In this document: in pieces, positions 7,255 to 14,293 of the stretch
Layout of the letters: the number at the start of each line of letters is the position of its first letter
Numbering within the stretch: position 1 is the first letter of the stretch
Source of the DNA: Marinagarivorans sp. UBA5868
GTDB taxonomy: Bacteria; Pseudomonadota; Gammaproteobacteria; Pseudomonadales; Cellvibrionaceae
Reading direction: 5' to 3'
DNA length: 17,049 nt
NCBI GenBank assembly: GCA_002432095.1
Contig: DJFQ01000250.1
Span: 1-17,049 of the forward strand
Notes under the pieces: generated by a model
What the model saw: only the letters and a program-made list of their open reading frames with translations
Told to the model about the DNA's origin: nothing
Database searches by the model: none
Program-made: the position numbers and the translations under genes

Positions 7255-8445
7255 CTACTGCGCGCTTAACCACGCGCCAAGCTGCGCTCGTTCTTCGTCG
7301 GTCATGCCCGTTTTATTCATAAATGGCATGTCCTTGCTGACCACGGTGCGCGCCTGGATGCGCCCCGCCCATTGGTGAATTTGTTCCAGCGAGTCGAGCA
7401 ACACGCCCGCCGGGGCTATCGTAAATATTCCATCTGAAGGATGAGCGCTGTGGCACGCCGTGCAATGTCGCTGCACCAGTGCGAGCGCTTGCGCATCATT
7501 GATCTCGGGCGCTGCTTTATCGACGAGCGAATGCGGATGGCGCGGTGCGATCCACCAAGCCAAGAGAGCAAACGCAACAAAAGCGCTTATTAAAATTCCC
7601 GGCCTGACAATTCCTTTATGCCGCAAATTAAAAAAATGTCGCGACCACGCACCAATAACAATAATGGCAAGTAGGATGGCCCAAGCATTTGAATGGCCAT
7701 AAGTCATAGGATAGTGATTGCTAATCATTAAAAACAACACGGGCAGCGCCAGATAATTATTATGTATTGAACGCAATTTACTGGCTTTAGCATATTTTGG
7801 GTCTGGTGCCTGCCCCGCTTCTACAGCAGCCACCAATGCTTTTTGCCCCGGAATAATCACCATCAAAACGTTTGCTGCCATGCAGGTTCCGATCAACGCA
7901 CCCACATGAAGATAAGCCGCACGATCGCTGAAAACCTCTCCCAACCCCCAGGCGGTGAGCGCGATCAAAATCAACAGAACGCCCGCTAATAACCAGCCAT
8001 TTTTTGCCAGCGGGCTTTTGCATAACGCGTCATAGATAAACCAACCGAACGCCAGGGTAGTAATGCTCAACAGAACTCCCTGCCATATTTCCAATGCATA
8101 TTTAGTCGGGTCAATAAGATAGGTCCGCGCACCCACGTAATACATCAGCACCAAAAGAAAGAATCCGGTGACCCACGTGGAATAAGCCTCCCACTTAAAC
8201 CAATGCAAGGTTTTTGGCATGGTGGGCGGCGCCAGCTTGTATTTGGCGACCTCATAAAATCCGCCGCCATGAATGGAATTCAGTTGTCCTGCTATGCCTT
8301 TTTGCCCATTTTCTTCCGACGGCTCCTCCAATGAATTATCCAGCCAGATGAAATAAAACGAGGCTCCTATCCAAGCGATACCCGTGATCAAATGTCCCCA
8401 ACGCAATAACAAATTCAGCCAATCCAGAACATAAGGCATCGTCAT
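7255..8445 (-). CDS. puuD: Membrane urate hydroxylase with C-terminal cytochrome c domain
   Basis: This 396-residue protein matches the PuuD family, which oxidises urate to 5-hydroxyisourate and hands electrons to a cytochrome c domain instead of making hydrogen peroxide as soluble uricase does. The N-terminal part has about eight hydrophobic helices, starting with LDWLNLLLRWGHLITGIAW and IGASFYFIWLDNSLEEP, the family hallmark. The C-terminal ~90 residues hold a haem c motif CTACH (C328, C331, H332) and a likely distal Met in DMPFMNKTGMT (about 373). The haem domain implies periplasmic export and maturation. The ATG at 8443-8445 is chosen because AGGAG (8453-8457) lies 7 nt upstream and its A is shared with the guaD stop (TGATG), which suggests translational coupling. 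An upstream in-frame extension to 8481 lies inside guaD and lacks support. Confidence 0.95.
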   Translation of the reverse strand: MTMPYVLDWLNLLLRWGHLITGIAWIGASFYFIWLDNSLEEPSEENGQKGIAGQLNSIHGGGFYEVAKYKLAPPTMPKTLHWFKWEAYSTWVTGFFLLVLMYYVGARTYLIDPTKYALEIWQGVLLSITTLAFGWFIYDALCKSPLAKNGWLLAGVLLILIALTAWGLGEVFSDRAAYLHVGALIGTCMAANVLMVIIPGQKALVAAVEAGQAPDPKYAKASKLRSIHNNYLALPVLFLMISNHYPMTYGHSNAWAILLAIIVIGAWSRHFFNLRHKGIVRPGILISAFVAFALLAWWIAPRHPHSLVDKAAPEINDAQALALVQRHCTACHSAHPSDGIFTIAPAGVLLDSLEQIHQWAGRIQARTVVSKDMPFMNKTGMTDEERAQLGAWLSAQ

Positions 8446-9761
8446 CACAGAACTCCTATCTGGCTGCGTCGATGTGCGCATCGCCCCAGAACATAAGTAC
8501 GCTCAATTAATCGGTCGTCCCCAAGAGCCTGGAGTACGAACAATAATTCACACAAGGTGCCAGCGCGCTGCAGACGAAACTTCAATAGCGGCGTCGCTTG
8601 CAGATCCAGAACGCAAAAATCGGCTTCTTTACCCCGCTCAAAATTGCCGACTTTTGAGTCGATATCCAAAGCGCGAGCGCCACCCAGAGTCGCCAAATAA
8701 AGGGCCTGAAATGGATCAAGTTTCTCACCCTGTAATTGCTGGATTTTGTAGGCTTCGTCCATTGTGCGCAGCAGTGAGAAACTGGTGCCGGCACCAACGT
8801 CGGTTCCCAAACCAATGCGCACACCATAACGACGCATCTTTGCCATATCAAACAAACCGGAACCTAAAAAAAGATTGGAGGTAGGACAGTGTGCAATTAC
8901 CGAACGTGAATGAGCGAGTCGCTCGCATTCACTGTCACAGAGGTGGACGCCGTGAGCAAAAATGCTTCGCCTCCCTAACAGCCCCGCCTGATCATAAACA
9001 TCGAGATAATGCTTCGCGCTTGGATACAGCCTCTTTACCCACGCAACTTCGCCGGAATTTTCTGCCAAATGCGTGTGCAAATAAACATCCGGAAACTCCT
9101 GCAATAAATCACCGGCTTTTGCTAATTGCTCTTGCGTACTGGTGGGCGCAAAGCGCGGAGTGACGGCATATTGCAGGCGGTCGACACCATGCCATCGTTG
9201 AATCAATTCTCTGCTTTGCAGATAGCCGCTGTCGGGTGTATCGCACAAATCCACCGGCGCGTTGCGATCCATCAGCACTTTGCCGGCAATCATGCGCACA
9301 TTTCGCTTTTGTGCCTCGCGAAAAAATGCCTCCGCCGCTTGCATATGCACACTGCAAAACACCAGCGCGGTGGTCGTGCCGTTGCGCAGCAGCTCATCAA
9401 GAAAAAATTTGGCAACTGCGCCAGCGTACTGCGGATCCGAAAATTTAAGCTCTGTAGGAAAAGTATAGTTATTCAACCAGGATAACAACTGCTCGCCATA
9501 GGCTGCGATCATCTCCGTCTGTGGATAATGAATATGGCAATCCACAAAACCCGGGATTATCAGATGGTCAGGAAAATGTTCGACCGGTCCATGATATTGC
9601 CGAAGTAATGGCTCAGCGGGCCCAAGAGCTTTTATATAGCCATGTTCAACAACCAAAATGCCATCATCGAAATATTCCCACGCAGCCTCGCCCTGCTCTG
9701 CAGGCTCTTGCAAAAAATGCAAAATGCGGGCGCGATAGAGCTGCATCTCAGGCTGGCTCAT
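8445..9761 (-). CDS. guaD: Guanine deaminase
   Basis: This 438-residue amidohydrolase converts guanine to xanthine and ammonia, feeding the urate pathway encoded around it. It aligns from end to end with E. coli GuaD as I remember it. Shared blocks are PGFVDCHIHYPQTEM (metal ligands H76 and H78), AYGEQLLSWLN, RNGTTTALVF, VLMDRNAP, VTPRFAPTST, THLAEN (H231, E234), FAHGVHL (H270), CPTSNLFLGSG and GTDVGAGTS (D321). The start at 9759-9761 gives the family length and begins MSQPEMQLYRARILHF; the ribosome site is weak. It overlaps the end of the thioredoxin-fold gene by 14 nt and its TGA overlaps the puuD ATG by 1 nt, so both junctions suggest translational coupling. A 33-residue longer form starting at 9860 would lie inside the upstream gene and is unlikely. 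Confidence 0.96.
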   Translation of the reverse strand: MSQPEMQLYRARILHFLQEPAEQGEAAWEYFDDGILVVEHGYIKALGPAEPLLRQYHGPVEHFPDHLIIPGFVDCHIHYPQTEMIAAYGEQLLSWLNNYTFPTELKFSDPQYAGAVAKFFLDELLRNGTTTALVFCSVHMQAAEAFFREAQKRNVRMIAGKVLMDRNAPVDLCDTPDSGYLQSRELIQRWHGVDRLQYAVTPRFAPTSTQEQLAKAGDLLQEFPDVYLHTHLAENSGEVAWVKRLYPSAKHYLDVYDQAGLLGRRSIFAHGVHLCDSECERLAHSRSVIAHCPTSNLFLGSGLFDMAKMRRYGVRIGLGTDVGAGTSFSLLRTMDEAYKIQQLQGEKLDPFQALYLATLGGARALDIDSKVGNFERGKEADFCVLDLQATPLLKFRLQRAGTLCELLFVLQALGDDRLIERTYVLGRCAHRRSQIGVL

Positions 9762-10344
9762 TACCCGGTTTCCATTTGATATTGCAACCCATCGACGGAT
9801 ATTGCTCAGAGGGAATTCTATCGCCGACCAACAATAGGTCGAGTGCATTGCGCAATGCAATACCAGTCGCTGGATTTACCGACGAGTCATAGTTACCGGA
9901 TGAAATCCGGTTTGGTCGGGTATCGTCGAATTGGCCTCGATAAACCAGCGATTGATCTTGATCAAACACATAAATATCCGGCGTACATGCAGCGCCATAG
10001 CTCCGCGCCACTGCCTGAGTCTCATCGAAGAGATAGGGAAAAGTGTACCCACGTCTCTCTTTCTCAAGCTTCATATTGGCAAAACTGTCCGCGGGATAGG
10101 CATCCGTGTCATTACTATTAATCGCAACAAATGCAACACCTTTTGCTTGGTACTCTTTCGCCAACTTCGCCAACGCTGGCGCTATATGAATAACGTACGG
10201 GCAGTGATTGCAGATAAATAAAATTACCAGAGCTTTTGCGTCAGAAAAGTCTGCCAAACTGACGACATCGCCGCCAGTCGACGGAAGTGAAAACAGCGGC
10301 GCCGCGCTGCCAAGATCTAGCATAGTGGATTGGGCCAATGCCAT
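9748..10344 (-). CDS. Thioredoxin-fold (AhpC/TSA-like redoxin) protein
   Basis: This 198-residue protein has no signal peptide and so is probably cytoplasmic. It has a redoxin fold: GSAAPLFSLPSTGG, then the redox motif FICNHCPYV (C45, C48, a CxxC followed by Pro), VAFVAINSND, and CTPDIYVFD with the cis-Pro typical of thioredoxins. The family is widespread and annotated only as thioredoxin-like; its substrate is not known to me. The start at 10342-10344 is supported by AGGG 7 nt upstream (10352-10355). The longer in-frame form to 10467 has a low-complexity N terminus and would run across the divergent promoter region. It is the first gene of the minus-strand block and overlaps guaD by 14 nt, so it is probably made together with the purine enzymes. 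Confidence 0.85.
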   Translation of the reverse strand: MALAQSTMLDLGSAAPLFSLPSTGGDVVSLADFSDAKALVILFICNHCPYVIHIAPALAKLAKEYQAKGVAFVAINSNDTDAYPADSFANMKLEKERRGYTFPYLFDETQAVARSYGAACTPDIYVFDQDQSLVYRGQFDDTRPNRISSGNYDSSVNPATGIALRNALDLLLVGDRIPSEQYPSMGCNIKWKPGNEPA

Positions 10345-10551
10345 AAAAATACCCTGTGTTTTCGAAATTTTTTCGTTGTTAATTAACGCATTTTGCGTTT
10401 GCGTCGCAACGCGTGTTTGAGTATTCTGTGCGCGCTCCATTCGCCCCATGCGAACAGAGCGTCTCACCTCTTAGGAAGCCTTCCCTAAAGCATGCACGCT
10501 GCTTTGGACTGGCAATAAACCGCACCCATTCGCGGATACACGGAGATTGCA
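10345..10551. promoter_or_regulatory. Divergent intergenic region with candidate back-to-back promoters
   Basis: This 207-bp gap separates the minus-strand thioredoxin gene from the plus-strand protease gene. On the plus strand, TTGCGT (10399-10404) and TATTCT (10422-10427) are 17 nt apart. On the minus strand, TTGCGA (10404-10409) and TTAATT (10381-10386) are also 17 nt apart. The two candidates overlap. A short inverted repeat AACGCA-TTT-TGCGTT lies at 10385-10399, between the minus-strand boxes, with the palindrome TTAATTAA at 10379-10386. The boxes match the sigma-70 consensus only partly (3-4 of 6), so this is a suggestion. I see nothing coding in the gap. Confidence 0.35.
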
Positions 10552-12489
10552 ATGAAAAAACTTCCCGCACTATTACTTTTCACCGCTTTGGCTGGCACAT
10601 ACTTAACCAGCGTCAGCGCTAATGAGTTTCAGCCAAAAAGAGTTCTGACTGAAAACACATTCAAATCGCAAAGCATTCAAACATCTACTACACCGCAACG
10701 GATGCCGACACGACTACCACCAAAGGAACTCAGTAATTTTCCGCAGCCCGCCGTAAATATTCCACAAAAGCCCGAGGCTCTTGAACAGATCTTACGCGCT
10801 CACGCGATAGACCGCAAAAGCACGACATTGAAACCCTACGTTATCGGCGGCACCGACGTTCCCGCTGGTGAACGGGGGTATCAAGTATCGCTTCAAGATG
10901 AATGGGGACACTTTTGCGGTGGCGCGCTCATTACCCATGAATGGGTGTTGACGGCCGCGCACTGTATGGATCCCGGTCTTGTAGGTCAGGGCTTTTATGT
11001 CGTCGCCGGAACGAACGATCTACTGCTTCCAACCTCACCAATTTCGGTAGTGGACGTGATTGTTCATCCTGATTTTGACAGTGCGACGCTTCGCAATGAT
11101 ATAGCCCTGGTACGGCTTACCGACCCAGCCCCAGCGTACCTGCCACTATTAAAGCTGGCCGATGAAGGCGTTATGGCCGACTATGGAAATATAGGTGCAA
11201 TGGCAACGGTATCCGGTTGGGGCCAAGTCGATAACGAGGGAACCACCGTACCGACCATGCAACAAGTTGATTTGCCGATCATTGACATAGAAGAATGTAA
11301 TCGCGCTTACATGGAAGCGCTCGGCATAGAAGTGGCAACGGACGTAATGCTCTGCGCAGGATATCCCGAGGGTGGTCGCGATTCGTGCTTCGGCGACAGC
11401 GGTGGCCCGTTAACCGTCAGCACGGACGACGGTGACTACAGCGTGGGCGTGGTGAGCTGGGGAAGCTCAGAGTGTGCAACGCCCGGAATTCCAGGTGTCT
11501 ATGCGCGCACCGCTTCATTCGTGGATTGGATACGCGAGGCGCTCGACAGTCCGCTACACGAAAGAATTAATATACCTTTTGGCACCGACACTTCGGTTTA
11601 TAAAGACGCCGGCGCAACGCTTTTATTTACCGTAGAAATTCTTGAAACGCTGAAAAATGTTTCTTTTACGTTGCGAAGTAATGAAAGTGACGTGACTTTG
11701 AGTGTTTTTAACAGCCTCTATACCATCCCAGCGGCAAGCGGATGCAGCGAAACTACCCGCAGTGGGCAAGCTGAATGTGGATATACGCTTACAGGGCCTG
11801 GAATATACACACTGAGTATTTCTTCTGAGAGTTCACTGGAAAATGCGTACCTTTCTATGGCTGGCGAATCGGTAGTTATCACTGACGATACCCATTTCGA
11901 CAATGTGCAACTAACGCTGGGTCAAGAGATACCCCTGTATTTCAATCTGGAGGAGCCCGTCGAAAACCTCAACTTTACAGTTGGCAACGACGCGGGGATC
12001 GCAGGACTGCTTTTGTATAACCAGAACACCGGTTGGTATTGTTTCGAAGTCAGCCTCGATGCAGATCAATCCTGCATTTTGGAATATGCGGAGCCGGGGT
12101 CATACGCCGCGGTGTTGTTTGGCTATAGTTTTGTCGAGGACCTAAGCGTAAGCCTTACCTACGAATCTGCGGCACCGGCACTGCCACCCGCAATATGTGA
12201 ACACCAGGTGCTGCAACAATTCGGCAAATATTTCATTGCCACAATCGACATCACCAACGTCTCAGATGAGCCTCTAGAAAATTGGTCGATAAGCTGGGAA
12301 TATTCCATGCCCACAAGCATCAAGTTGATTCAAAATGCGTTTTTATCAGGTACGAGTCCGTACACCGCCACCGCAATTTCTGCCCGACAGAAAATTGCGC
12401 CTGGGGATACTGAGACTGTATATATGATTGTGAAATCACCGCAAAAAACTGCCGAAAACCCGCATGTAACTGGAAACTACTGTTTCTAA
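10552..12489 (+). CDS. Secreted trypsin-like serine protease (S1) with PPC-like and CBM2-like C-terminal domains
   Basis: This 645-residue protein starts with a signal peptide (MKKLPALLLFTALAG, predicted cut after VSA at residue 23). A ~73-residue propeptide and an S1 protease domain follow (about 97-330). The triad is complete: H137 in LTAAHC, D183 in RNDIALVRL, S283 in GDSGGP. D277, six residues before the Ser, with G304 and G315, predicts cleavage after Arg/Lys. The mature N terminus would be VIGG at 97, after Tyr. Residues ~336-440 and ~448-540 look like two pre-peptidase C-terminal (PPC) beta domains, each with a Cys pair. Residues 549-644 resemble a family 2 carbohydrate-binding module bounded by C549 and C644, with structural W578. 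GGAG (10542-10545) supports the start. It interrupts the minus-strand purine genes and has no visible functional link to them. Confidence 0.93.
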   Translation: MKKLPALLLFTALAGTYLTSVSANEFQPKRVLTENTFKSQSIQTSTTPQRMPTRLPPKELSNFPQPAVNIPQKPEALEQILRAHAIDRKSTTLKPYVIGGTDVPAGERGYQVSLQDEWGHFCGGALITHEWVLTAAHCMDPGLVGQGFYVVAGTNDLLLPTSPISVVDVIVHPDFDSATLRNDIALVRLTDPAPAYLPLLKLADEGVMADYGNIGAMATVSGWGQVDNEGTTVPTMQQVDLPIIDIEECNRAYMEALGIEVATDVMLCAGYPEGGRDSCFGDSGGPLTVSTDDGDYSVGVVSWGSSECATPGIPGVYARTASFVDWIREALDSPLHERINIPFGTDTSVYKDAGATLLFTVEILETLKNVSFTLRSNESDVTLSVFNSLYTIPAASGCSETTRSGQAECGYTLTGPGIYTLSISSESSLENAYLSMAGESVVITDDTHFDNVQLTLGQEIPLYFNLEEPVENLNFTVGNDAGIAGLLLYNQNTGWYCFEVSLDADQSCILEYAEPGSYAAVLFGYSFVEDLSVSLTYESAAPALPPAICEHQVLQQFGKYFIATIDITNVSDEPLENWSISWEYSMPTSIKLIQNAFLSGTSPYTATAISARQKIAPGDTETVYMIVKSPQKTAENPHVTGNYCF

Positions 12490-12497
12490 TGCAAAAA

Positions 12498-12525
12498 CAC
12501 CTGCCGACGCAATAGTCGGCAGGTG
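12498..12525 (-). terminator. Rho-independent terminator of the allantoin block
   Basis: A perfect 11-bp stem, CACCTGCCGAC (12498-12508) with GTCGGCAGGTG (12515-12525), encloses a 6-nt loop. On the minus strand it is followed by five T (12493-12497) and lies 20 bp after the allA stop, a classic intrinsic terminator. On the plus strand it lies 8 bp after the protease stop but lacks a T tract, so it may stop plus-strand transcription only partly. Confidence 0.9.
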
Positions 12526-12545
12526 CTCGACTACTGCTTCTAGGT

Positions 12546-13043
12546 TCAAAGTTTTTTGGACAATCCAATTTCAAAACTATTGATCAACAGCGCCTCATCA
12601 CAATTCGGCCCCACCCCAATTCTATCCACCACCAAAAAGTCACTTTCCTCTTCCAGGGCCAAACAGAAATGGTGCCATGTACCTGCGTGGTAATTCACAC
12701 CCTGCCCGACTTTCGCGACGAAAATACGGATGGCGTCTTCATTGAGATCGCCAGGTGGCGCTACCACTATCATATAAGGATGAGGGCTTAGCGGAAAGAA
12801 AGCTTGGCTAGATAAAGGATGGCGTTCCAACAGTCGGATTTGAATCGGCATTGGCAAAGGTTTAGAACGGAAAATACTGATTCCTGCCCTTCCGCCACCA
12901 TTGGTCACATCTACTTTGGCGAGATCATGAAATCGTTCAGTATTGCCGTAATTAATGGAGAAATGTGGCTTGGATGGATTAATTTCGATGACATCACCGA
13001 ATGGTGCAAAGGCTTCTGCGGTAAGCACCTCCGTATTGCGCAT
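12546..13043 (-). CDS. allA: Ureidoglycolate lyase
   Basis: This 165-residue cupin-like enzyme splits ureidoglycolate into glyoxylate and urea, the last step of allantoin breakdown encoded here. Family blocks are AFAPFGDVIE, INYGNTERFHDLA, LLERHPLSSQAFFPLS, GVNYHAGTWHHF (metal/active-site His region) and FLVVDRIG, with a length like E. coli AllA (160). The ATG at 13041-13043 shares its A with the TGA of the upstream lipoprotein gene (TGATG), pointing to translational coupling. A GTG one codon earlier is possible. It is the last gene before the terminator at 12498-12525. Confidence 0.94.
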   Translation of the reverse strand: MRNTEVLTAEAFAPFGDVIEINPSKPHFSINYGNTERFHDLAKVDVTNGGGRAGISIFRSKPLPMPIQIRLLERHPLSSQAFFPLSPHPYMIVVAPPGDLNEDAIRIFVAKVGQGVNYHAGTWHHFCLALEEESDFLVVDRIGVGPNCDEALLINSFEIGLSKKL

Positions 13044-13378
13044 CACGGCGTTTGCTCTTGTGCATTTAGTGATTCACAACGACAACCTAGAGATACGCTG
13101 CACACTTTTACTTCCGACATCTCGCATTGAATATCACCTGTGTCAACCTTGAGTAAAGGCTGATCACGCTGCTTTTGCTCAATCATTTCATTGGTGACAT
13201 ATGTTGCGATTGCAATATCAGCAAGTACAGCGTCAACCAGATCGATGCAATTTGGTTTCAAGGGCTGATCGCAGTCACCATTTTTCTCGCGATTGCGATT
13301 GATCTCGTTCGTCAGCAAAGTTGTGCAGCCTGACAGACAAAACGCGAGCACCAAAGACATTAAACACGTGTATTTCAT
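13043..13378 (-). CDS. Small predicted lipoprotein, function unknown
   Basis: This 111-residue protein has a lipoprotein signal (MKYTCLMSLVLAFCLSGC) with the acylated Cys at residue 18 in an LSGC lipobox. The mature part (~94 residues) has six further Cys, several near the C terminus (CEMSEVKVCSVSLGCRCES), which suggests disulfides in the periplasm. I do not recognise the family. A good AGGAG lies 12 nt before the ATG, which is longer than usual. The gene sits 42 nt after uraD-uraH, and its stop overlaps the allA start by 1 nt, so it is firmly within the allantoin operon. A role in the periplasmic side of purine uptake or urate oxidation is only a guess from context. Confidence 0.75.
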   Translation of the reverse strand: MKYTCLMSLVLAFCLSGCTTLLTNEINRNREKNGDCDQPLKPNCIDLVDAVLADIAIATYVTNEMIEQKQRDQPLLKVDTGDIQCEMSEVKVCSVSLGCRCESLNAQEQTP

Positions 13379-13411
13379 AAGTAAAGCTAGCTCCTTAACA
13401 GCTCTTTCCGC

Positions 13412-13432
13412 AGGGGAAAATCAGCTTCCCCT
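13412..13432 (-). other. Hairpin spanning the uraD-uraH stop codon
   Basis: A 7-bp perfect stem, AGGGGAA (13412-13418) with TTCCCCT (13426-13432), has a 7-nt loop that contains the TGA stop of uraD-uraH (13421-13423). No T tract follows on the minus strand, so it is unlikely to be a full terminator. It could affect mRNA stability or read-through into the lipoprotein-allA pair. Confidence 0.45.
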
Positions 13433-14293
13433 ATAGGTGGAATATCCAAATGGACTTAGCAATAAGGGAATGTGATAGTGAGAATCACCGCCATTAATTT
13501 CAAAAACCACTTCCACCCAGGGATAAAAGCCCGCCTGTTCGTTTTGGGTAAAATATGCTCCAGTATCAAAATGCATTTTATAGATCCCGGTTGCGAGAAT
13601 TCTTTCTTCCGGCAGTAAATCAGTAACACGACCGTCCGAATTTGTGGTTCCGGTGGCCAGCAGCTGCCATGCATCGGCGACCTGCAGGCTCAAACTCACG
13701 GGGACGCCTGCAGCGGGGCTGCCGCGTGCAGTATCGAGAATATGGGTAGTAATTTGACTCATAGATTTTTTATCTTCTTTCGTGTCAGCCGCGCCCAACA
13801 ATTTCCGCAAACGCAAAACCGTAATTTTGCGCTGCTCTTCGGCGGCATTTTTTATTTCGGTCTGTCGGTCGTTGGGCAATCTTTCCCGCAGCAGAGATAG
13901 CATCTGCTCGGCGGATTTACCGGTGGCGAAGACGATAAAAATAAAGCCGAATTTTTCCAAGTAGATGCGATTGCCATCGGCCAAATCCTGCAAGGTCTTT
14001 TCGCTCGCCACCGCCACTGAAGATTGCTCGCCCGCAGCCAGTGTTTTGGTGCCGGCGTATTTTGCCCGTAGGGAGTCCACATTGCCAATCAGCGGATGTG
14101 CTTCAAAGGCTTCGAGAAAATCCGCTTCGCTTAGACCAAGCCAAAAACGATCCGAGACATTTAATAAATCTTCAATATTTGCAAATGGCCGCGCAGCCAC
14201 CATCTGCTGAACCCAATTTCGGGACGCACAAGATTGGGTGAACGCGTGGGTGGCGTCGCTGGAGGACAAGTTATTCAATTCGTCGAGTGTCAT
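13421..14293 (-). CDS. uraD-uraH: Fused OHCU decarboxylase and 5-hydroxyisourate hydrolase (allantoin synthase-like)
   Basis: One 290-residue chain carries two consecutive urate-pathway enzymes. Residues 1-~168 are 2-oxo-4-hydroxy-4-carboxy-5-ureidoimidazoline (OHCU) decarboxylase: the catalytic His is H66 in EAHPLIG, then KFGFIFIVFATGKSAE and RLPNDRQTEI...AAEEQRKIT. Residues 178-290 are the transthyretin-like hydrolase of 5-hydroxyisourate: ITTHILDTARGSPAAGVPV (H184), R222, HYHIPLLLSPFGYSTYRGS (H274 and the C-terminal YRGS signature). The second domain acts first, so the intermediate passes from the C-terminal to the N-terminal half. The linker is short and lysine-rich (KEDKKS) and is followed by Met178, where stand-alone hydrolases begin. 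The ATG overlaps the allantoicase stop by 4 nt (ATGA). Plant allantoin synthase has the same domain order; bacterial versions are often separate genes. Confidence 0.95.
   Translation of the reverse strand: MTLDELNNLSSSDATHAFTQSCASRNWVQQMVAARPFANIEDLLNVSDRFWLGLSEADFLEAFEAHPLIGNVDSLRAKYAGTKTLAAGEQSSVAVASEKTLQDLADGNRIYLEKFGFIFIVFATGKSAEQMLSLLRERLPNDRQTEIKNAAEEQRKITVLRLRKLLGAADTKEDKKSMSQITTHILDTARGSPAAGVPVSLSLQVADAWQLLATGTTNSDGRVTDLLPEERILATGIYKMHFDTGAYFTQNEQAGFYPWVEVVFEINGGDSHYHIPLLLSPFGYSTYRGS

Noticed and set aside
8446..8481. N-terminal extension of puuD to 8481
   Set aside because: It would overlap guaD by 37 bases. The ATG at 8443-8445 has AGGAG at 7 nt and the compact TGATG junction, and PuuD proteins begin close to the LDWLNLLLRW helix.
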